NCBI GenBank assembly: GCA_046483315.1
Contig: JAWODJ010000124.1
Span: forward strand, 1-64,000
Length of the DNA: 64,000 nucleotides
Source of the DNA: PXAP01 sp046483315
Lineage (GTDB): Bacteria > Bacteroidota > Bacteroidia > Bacteroidales > PUMT01
Reading direction: 5' to 3'
In this document: piece after piece, positions 59,046-64,000 of the stretch
Layout of the letters: every line of letters starts with the position of its first letter
Numbering within the stretch: position 1 is the stretch's first letter
Notes under the pieces: generated by a model
What the model was told of the DNA's origin: nothing
Seen by the model: only the letters and a program-made list of their open reading frames with translations
Databases searched by the model: none
Made by a program: the position numbers and the translations under genes

Positions 59046-60221
59046 CTAAAAATGAAGCTCGTGAATTGGAATTCCATTCTTAAAAACCTTCCGGATATCA
59101 ATATGGCCATCTTTTACATCAAATAAAACTATATCCCGATCTCTTTTCTCTCCCGGTTTCCATGATCCATAGCCCAGCAATCCGGCAGGTGTGGCAGATG
59201 CCATATGCCAGACTTCTGAGATATCTGCCAGTTTATTATTTATCATGTACTGCACATTATCAAGCAGGGTTTTTGCCGCTCCTGCAAGTAATCCATTTTG
59301 ACCCTTAATGCTTAAGCGTCCGCCTTCTTCCAGAACAACTTCCTTTCCAATATGAGTTTCATAAATCCCCGGGTGCATACCGGTGAAATGAGTTGCGTCA
59401 CTTACCAGTATAGTTTTATTTCTTTTTGCCTTCAAAACTACCTTGATAAAAGAATCAGGAAGATGATACCCGTCTGCCACAATACTTGCAATGAGCCGGT
59501 CTTCCGCCAGCTGATCCCAGATAATATTGGGATGCCTTGGTAACATCAGCGGAACTGAATTGCCAAGATGAGTTGAAAGGCGGGCACCCGAATTAGCAGC
59601 TGAAATAATCTGGCTGCCATCTGCACTGGAATGAGCTATACCTGCAATCAATCCAGCTTTTCTGCAATTATTTATAAAGTCGGGAGCATTATCCCATTCA
59701 GGGGAAAGACTTATAATCTTTATTCTGTTTCCCGATGCTTTTTGAAAGGTACAGAAAAGATCCCAATCAGGCGCCTTCACATATTTTTTATTATGTGCTC
59801 CCCTGAAGCCATCTTTATCAGATATAAAAGGTCCCTCAAGATGAATCCCACCTATACACATGTCCAGTATGGGGTATTCTGAACATGCTTTATCAATAGA
59901 CGATAGTATCTTCCGAATATTTGCAGAAGAGTTAGTAATCACAGTAGGAAAAAAGGTGGTGATCCCTTTATTTAACAAATATTTGGCTGCAGAAAGCAAG
60001 CCTTCCCCGTTAAGGGAGATGTCATTAAAATCAACCCCGTTTACTCCGTTAATCTGCAAGTCTATGAGTCCCGGACCAATAAAAAAGAGTTTGCCTCGAT
60101 CACTGTCAACCGTTTTCTCTGCTAACGATGAAGGAAAAGATGTGCCTTTGCAATTAATGATCTCCCCGCTCAAACAGTCCCTCGCCAAAAATTCTGTAAC
60201 ATTGTTTTTATGTTCACCCAT
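59046..60221 (-). CDS. nagA: N-acetylglucosamine-6-phosphate deacetylase
   Basis: Deacetylates GlcNAc-6-phosphate to glucosamine-6-phosphate. The 391-aa amidohydrolase has PGLIDLQINGVNGVDFND near residue 49, the metal-binding Glu in GGIHLEGPFIS near 118, His residues in AHSSADG (near 190) and STHLGNSVPLM (near 211), and the catalytic Asp in LVSDATHFTGM near 265. The ATG at 60221 is used; the frame extends one TTG codon further. It is the last gene of the leftward run with the symporter and two oxidoreductases, pointing to amino-sugar uptake and catabolism. Confidence 0.93.
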   Translation of the reverse strand: MGEHKNNVTEFLARDCLSGEIINCKGTSFPSSLAEKTVDSDRGKLFFIGPGLIDLQINGVNGVDFNDISLNGEGLLSAAKYLLNKGITTFFPTVITNSSANIRKILSSIDKACSEYPILDMCIGGIHLEGPFISDKDGFRGAHNKKYVKAPDWDLFCTFQKASGNRIKIISLSPEWDNAPDFINNCRKAGLIAGIAHSSADGSQIISAANSGARLSTHLGNSVPLMLPRHPNIIWDQLAEDRLIASIVADGYHLPDSFIKVVLKAKRNKTILVSDATHFTGMHPGIYETHIGKEVVLEEGGRLSIKGQNGLLAGAAKTLLDNVQYMINNKLADISEVWHMASATPAGLLGYGSWKPGEKRDRDIVLFDVKDGHIDIRKVFKNGIPIHELHF

Positions 60222-60347
60222 CAAAAACCAATAATATAGAGCATTTAATTACCACCGACAAAATTGACGGTTTTTTTAACTTAATTCAAACTTAGCTGCC
60301 TCAAGGGAAGCCCCGGCTAATTCTTTTGATTAAGTTACCACCACCAG

Positions 60348-61820
60348 TTACTCTTCGTTCTTAATTGAACCCAGCAAAAGTAAAACCCTTTCAGGAACAG
60401 GTTTATTGGGATTTAAAAGTCCCATTATTAAAAATGTTATAGTTGACACTACTACCGGCAATGCAACAGAAAGTGCCAGGCTTTCAACTGATATTATCTT
60501 TGTGAGGACAAATGTAAAGAATCCAAGAGCAATTGAGGTTATTGCGGCCGACGATCCGCATCTGGCGAAGAACGGGAGAAGTCCAAACAGCATAGGCACG
60601 GCTACAGGACCAACAAGCGCTCCAAACCACGAAACAATCAGTCCCAGAACACCCCCAAAATGCTCATATTGTGATGCCAGGATAATTGTCAATAATGTAA
60701 AGGTGAAAGTGGTTGTCCGGGCTATCCGCAATGAAATGCCGGATTTTTTTAACTTAGCTGACAACATCGGCAGAATATCACGTGTTATCACTGCAGATAT
60801 CGTATTAATATCAGATGAGGTCATGGACATAGTATTTGCAAACAACGAAGCAAGAACCAGACCGATAAGTCCTATTGGCAGAAGTTCCAGTGTAAGAAGT
60901 CCGTATGATTGCGAAGGATCGGCCAGGTTGGGCATTATTATTGGTGCAGTCCACATGGGCATGAAAAGTATCAACGGCCATATCAAGTATAAGGCCCCGG
61001 AAAGATAGGCTGCTTTTGCCGATTGCCGTTCATCGGGAGAAGATATATACCTTGTTGCAAGATTCCATGTCCCGCCATTATAACTGAGAAAGTTAATTAA
61101 CAGGAAAGCAAGTGCGAACCCAACGGTATACGGGTCATTAAAAGCTTGCGAATGTCCTTCAGGAAGCTTGTCCCAGAAAGTAAATATTGAATCTATGCCA
61201 CCAAGCTGAGACAAAACGGCAACAAACATAACTATACCAGCAATAAGCTGAACAATAAACTGGGCAAAATCGGTAAGTATTACAGCCCATAGTCCGCCGA
61301 AAGTGACGTATATAAGAGAAACCCCGCCAGCTATTAAAATACCGGTAACAAGTGATATTCCTGTAAAAACATTAAGTAAAATAGCAATAGCTGCCCATTT
61401 TGCAGCTACATCAAAAAGCTTGAGAATAACACCGCTCCAGGCCATTATTTGTTGTGTGACAAGATTGTAACGATTCACAAGATATTCAAGAGGCGACTGT
61501 ATGTGATACCTTTTCCTGAGACGGACCCAAAGTACCGGAAATACTTTTGCAGTAGCTATTATTGCAATGCCAATGGTAAATGCCCACCATATGTAAAGAG
61601 AAAAACCGTGTGTATATGCCAGTCCTGCATAAGCTACAAATACGGCTCCACTATAACCGGAAACATGATGCGAAATCCCGGATAACCACCAGGGCAGATT
61701 GCCTCCGGCAACAAAGTAATCCTCCAGAGTCTTATTCTTCACCCATGCCCATAATCCAATAAGGACCATCGCTAAAAAAAAGAGCAGGATAACTATAAAA
61801 TCAAGATTATTGAGCTGCAT
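60348..61820 (-). CDS. sodium:solute symporter (SSS family)
   Basis: An inner-membrane Na+-coupled transporter of 490 aa with about 13 hydrophobic segments. Family features: an N-terminal helix with LDFIVILLFFLAMVLIGLWAW, GGNLPWWLSGISHHVSGYSGAVFVAYAGLAY near residue 37-65 (shown in part), AVILTDFAQFIVQ near 180 and TSSDINTISAVITRDILP near 330. The position between nagA and two Gfo/Idh genes suggests it imports the sugar or amino sugar they process; related transporters carry sialic acid, GlcNAc or myo-inositol. The stop of the neighbouring oxidoreductase gene is 2 bp away from its start, so the genes are tightly linked. Confidence 0.88.
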   Translation of the reverse strand: MQLNNLDFIVILLFFLAMVLIGLWAWVKNKTLEDYFVAGGNLPWWLSGISHHVSGYSGAVFVAYAGLAYTHGFSLYIWWAFTIGIAIIATAKVFPVLWVRLRKRYHIQSPLEYLVNRYNLVTQQIMAWSGVILKLFDVAAKWAAIAILLNVFTGISLVTGILIAGGVSLIYVTFGGLWAVILTDFAQFIVQLIAGIVMFVAVLSQLGGIDSIFTFWDKLPEGHSQAFNDPYTVGFALAFLLINFLSYNGGTWNLATRYISSPDERQSAKAAYLSGALYLIWPLILFMPMWTAPIIMPNLADPSQSYGLLTLELLPIGLIGLVLASLFANTMSMTSSDINTISAVITRDILPMLSAKLKKSGISLRIARTTTFTFTLLTIILASQYEHFGGVLGLIVSWFGALVGPVAVPMLFGLLPFFARCGSSAAITSIALGFFTFVLTKIISVESLALSVALPVVVSTITFLIMGLLNPNKPVPERVLLLLGSIKNEE

Positions 61821-61822
61821 AA

Positions 61823-62854
61823 TTATCTTATGCCCTCCCCTGCACTTTCTAACACCTCTTCCATCTGTACGGGCTGGCCTCCTCTGCGTTTGCTTTCATC
61901 GGCAGCCTCCATAAAGGCAAAAATTTCAATAGTTTCCTCTTTACTTACCGGAGGAACAGCGGTTTTAAAAAATTTGATTATCTCTTCTACTAATGGCCGG
62001 TATCCTTCATACGGCCCTATTTCCTGAATGCCATCTTCACCAAAAGCAGTTCCTCCATAACCTGTCCTGCCGGTTCTTAATCCTCTGAAAGTTCCTATCC
62101 GTCCGTCTTCCCACGTACCGGCAACTATATCTGTACCTGACCGGTGAACCCTCACGACTTCCTTGCATCCGGTACCCATTACCGTAAACAGGTTCTCAAC
62201 CCCATGCACCCCATACCAGAACAGATCGGGGTGAGAAGGTTCAATCGAAGCAGGACTGTATGTATCCGCGCCGGTAATTTTACCAATAAGCTCACCATTT
62301 CTTAGTTTATAATTATTTTTTGCCCAGCGCAGTGAAGATGAAGAGAACACAGGTACATCATACTCTCCGGCAGCTTTATAGATGGCTATTGCATCTTTAA
62401 GTGATCCTGCCACCGGCTTGTCAATAAACACCGGCTTACCAGCCTTGAAAATCTCCAGAGCCTGATCAAGATGAAGATTACCATCATTAGTCTCCAGAAG
62501 AACCACATCAACCCGATCCAGGAGGTTGTCTAAAGAATCCGCTAACTCAACTCCGATACCTTTCATATCTTCAATATATCCGGGGATTCTACTATAGCTT
62601 GATTCTATTGTCCTGCTGCCATATGGATAAGCGGAAACAACACTATACCCCCTCATTGTCACATTATCAGGATCATTGATCATTTTGGTAAATGCAACAG
62701 CATGAGATGTATCCAGGCCAATCACACCAATTTTGATATCATTTTCATCGAATCTGTTATTAATGAAAGGAAAGGCCCTTGTTCCCAGTCCCAGAGTTAG
62801 TCCGGTTGCAGCTGTCTTTCTCAGAAAGTCCCTGCGGTTAAATTTCGAAAACAT
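61823..62854 (-). CDS. Gfo/Idh/MocA-family oxidoreductase with Tat signal
   Basis: An NAD(P)-dependent sugar or cyclitol oxidoreductase of 343 aa. A twin-arginine signal (NRRDFLRKTAATGLTLGLG, about residues 5-23) predicts export in folded form, probably with bound cofactor. The nucleotide fold begins IKIGVIGLDTSHAVAF (a GxGxxS/H-type loop, here IGLDTSH), and the family lysine lies in GKPVFIDKPVAGSL near residue 138. Residues about 145-330 are the beta-sheet domain. It starts the tight run leading to the symporter; a second, similar gene lies 105 bp upstream. Confidence 0.85.
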   Translation of the reverse strand: MFSKFNRRDFLRKTAATGLTLGLGTRAFPFINNRFDENDIKIGVIGLDTSHAVAFTKMINDPDNVTMRGYSVVSAYPYGSRTIESSYSRIPGYIEDMKGIGVELADSLDNLLDRVDVVLLETNDGNLHLDQALEIFKAGKPVFIDKPVAGSLKDAIAIYKAAGEYDVPVFSSSSLRWAKNNYKLRNGELIGKITGADTYSPASIEPSHPDLFWYGVHGVENLFTVMGTGCKEVVRVHRSGTDIVAGTWEDGRIGTFRGLRTGRTGYGGTAFGEDGIQEIGPYEGYRPLVEEIIKFFKTAVPPVSKEETIEIFAFMEAADESKRRGGQPVQMEEVLESAGEGIR

Positions 62855-62958
62855 ATTAAAATATTTTAATTATTTTTTCTGGAATAAAAGATCACTCTAT
62901 GGATCGATCACAATTATTGATTAGAATATGGTATTGCAACAGTCGGTGCTATATTGAT

Positions 62959-64000
62959 TCACACCGTTGGTTTCCATCCTGACTCATAATCCCTGCCCCA
63001 TAATCTCATTGCCTCAGGATCATTAATTATTTTACCATCATCCGGATTACAATTTATTGTTCTGCCAACCCTGTGGGCTATATTTCCAAGATGGCATGCA
63101 AGAACGCTTATGTTTGAATCATGATAGACCGATCTCGGCTGCTTCCCGGTCCGTATCGCTTCGGAAAAATTTTCTATATGACCTGAATCCATATTAAATC
63201 CGCCACCGGTCAGATCAATCGCAACTTCTTCATTTGTCACTTTTTTTATTTCTTTGTTACTATTATCAAAAAATGTATAAGAGTTGTTGCTCAGTACCAT
63301 AGTACCCTGTTCACTGTGGAAAGAAACAGCGGCACCAAGACCTTCTATTGGTCTTGCATTACAACTCCTTCCCTCCCATGAAATAGTCTTGTTCTCCGGA
63401 AAGTCAAAAACGGTAATTTGTGTGTCAGGTGTTTCCCAGTCATCATTGTAAGCATATCTGCCGCCATGTGAACTTACCTTGTATGGATACTCCACTCCTA
63501 ACCCCAATCTGGCAAGATCAATAAAATGAGTTCCGTTATTTAACAGTTCGCCTGTACCCCAGTGCCAGAACCAGTGCCAGTTATAGTGAATCAGGTTATC
63601 CCTGAAGGGGCGTCTGGGTGCAGGTCCCTGCCAAAGCTCATAATCAATCCCTGCCGGAACATCTGAGATTTTGCCAAAGCCTATCGGCTGACGATTAGCC
63701 CCATACCAGGTTCTGGCAAAATGAGGATCACCAATTATTCCGGATTTAAGTTCCATGAAGGCTTCTCTGACAATTGGCCATGATCTGCGCTGATTGCCCA
63801 TCTGGACAACTTTACCATACTTTTTTGCTGCTTTTTCAACAAGCTCTCCTTCATGTGGATTATGGCTGCCCGGTTTTTCAACATAAACATGCTTTCCGGC
63901 CTGCAGGGCCATTATTGCCGCCGGGGCATGCCAGTGGTCAGGCATGGCAATAACAACAGCATCAACTGACTTGTCATCAAGGATATTCCTGAAATCTTTT
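62959..64000 (-). CDS. Gfo/Idh/MocA-family oxidoreductase, N-terminus beyond the window
   Basis: A partial gene: the frame remains open to the last base of the window (residues upstream of MPDHWHAP read KDFRNILDDKSVDAVVIA), so the true start is outside. The visible part has the family motif AMPDHWHAPAAIMALQAGKHVYVEKP with the catalytic Lys in EKP, typical of exported Gfo/Idh proteins of Bacteroidota, followed by the C-terminal domain with WHWFWHWGTGELLNNGTHFIDLARLGLG. It lies 105 bp upstream of the second family member and may be the first gene of the run. Confidence 0.88.
   Translation of the reverse strand, partial: KDFRNILDDKSVDAVVIAMPDHWHAPAAIMALQAGKHVYVEKPGSHNPHEGELVEKAAKKYGKVVQMGNQRRSWPIVREAFMELKSGIIGDPHFARTWYGANRQPIGFGKISDVPAGIDYELWQGPAPRRPFRDNLIHYNWHWFWHWGTGELLNNGTHFIDLARLGLGVEYPYKVSSHGGRYAYNDDWETPDTQITVFDFPENKTISWEGRSCNARPIEGLGAAVSFHSEQGTMVLSNNSYTFFDNSNKEIKKVTNEEVAIDLTGGGFNMDSGHIENFSEAIRTGKQPRSVYHDSNISVLACHLGNIAHRVGRTINCNPDDGKIINDPEAMRLWGRDYESGWKPTV

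Noticed and set aside
60406..61008. Plus-strand ORF of 200 codons opposite the symporter gene
   Set aside because: It is a shadow of the strongly supported symporter reading frame, with no recognisable motif.
1..64000. CRISPR arrays, insertion sequences, prophage or integrative elements
   Set aside because: No regularly spaced repeats, no transposase, integrase or conjugation gene, and no att-like duplication other than the short repeats before tgt were seen.

Overview
The window is chromosomal DNA of a member of the Bacteroidota, most likely a Bacteroidales/Marinilabiliales-type anaerobe or facultative anaerobe. The evidence is the repeated TAnnTTTG (-7) promoter element with TTTG at -33, two TonB-dependent receptors (one with an N-terminal carboxypeptidase-regulatory-like domain), many lipoprotein and Sec signal peptides, two LptF/LptG permeases, and the AT-rich composition. 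There are no transposases, integrases, phage genes or CRISPR arrays. The window is mostly core metabolism interspersed with a few self-contained regulated modules.

Layout. 1-9.0 kb: tgt-lptG, an acyl-CoA carboxylase carboxyltransferase with a biotin carrier protein, ispE divergent from dnaB, and a DEAD-box helicase. 9.0-16.6 kb: a YwqK-like repeat protein, dnaK, panB divergent from dnaK, a pseudouridine synthase, a soluble adenylate cyclase with a degenerate receiver, and a LysM glucosaminidase. 16.7-22.9 kb: a leftward run lptF-GT4-GT2-ribBA-fmt. 23-30 kb: an SRPBCC protein, tRNA-Met(CAT), a coiled-coil membrane protein, an SGNH hydrolase, and an NagX-like acyltransferase divergent from a GH20 hexosaminidase lipoprotein. 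29.7-35.6 kb: a glycerol module (glpD-glpK-glpF plus a PF07090-type protein) with a divergent DeoR-family regulator and a probable operator between them. 35.7-40.4 kb: a TPP-riboswitch-controlled TonB receptor, a thioredoxin and a CCA-adding enzyme. 40.5-47.4 kb: a nickel-uptake module (NikR, TonB receptor, binding lipoprotein, FecCD permease, ATPase, TrmO-FmdE fusion). 47.5-48.1 kb: a gene-free stretch holding a probable structured RNA gene (promoter, long-range stem, three UUCG hairpins, terminator). 48.1-52.3 kb: a nuclease-like protein, a beta-helix lipoprotein and an amidohydrolase lipoprotein. 52.5-59.0 kb: an efflux set (adaptor, ATPase, TolC) divergent from an NtrC-type response regulator/histidine kinase pair, with a sigma-54 promoter and tandem activator sites between them. 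59.0-64.0 kb: nagA, a sodium:solute symporter and two Gfo/Idh/MocA oxidoreductases, the last cut by the window edge.

The strongest new or under-described signals are (i) the roughly 315-nt structured RNA at about 47.51-47.83 kb; (ii) direct-repeat GTGTTAY half-sites with exactly 13-bp spacing in two places upstream of the nickel receptor; (iii) the complete-looking sigma-54/two-component circuit at 56.0-56.3 kb; (iv) the TPP riboswitch whose promoter -33 box lies inside the terminator T-tract of the upstream thioredoxin gene; and (v) several proteins that lack expected catalytic or metal-binding residues (Tgt zinc cysteines, the receiver Asp of the cyclase). No computation or database search was run; family names come from motif recognition.
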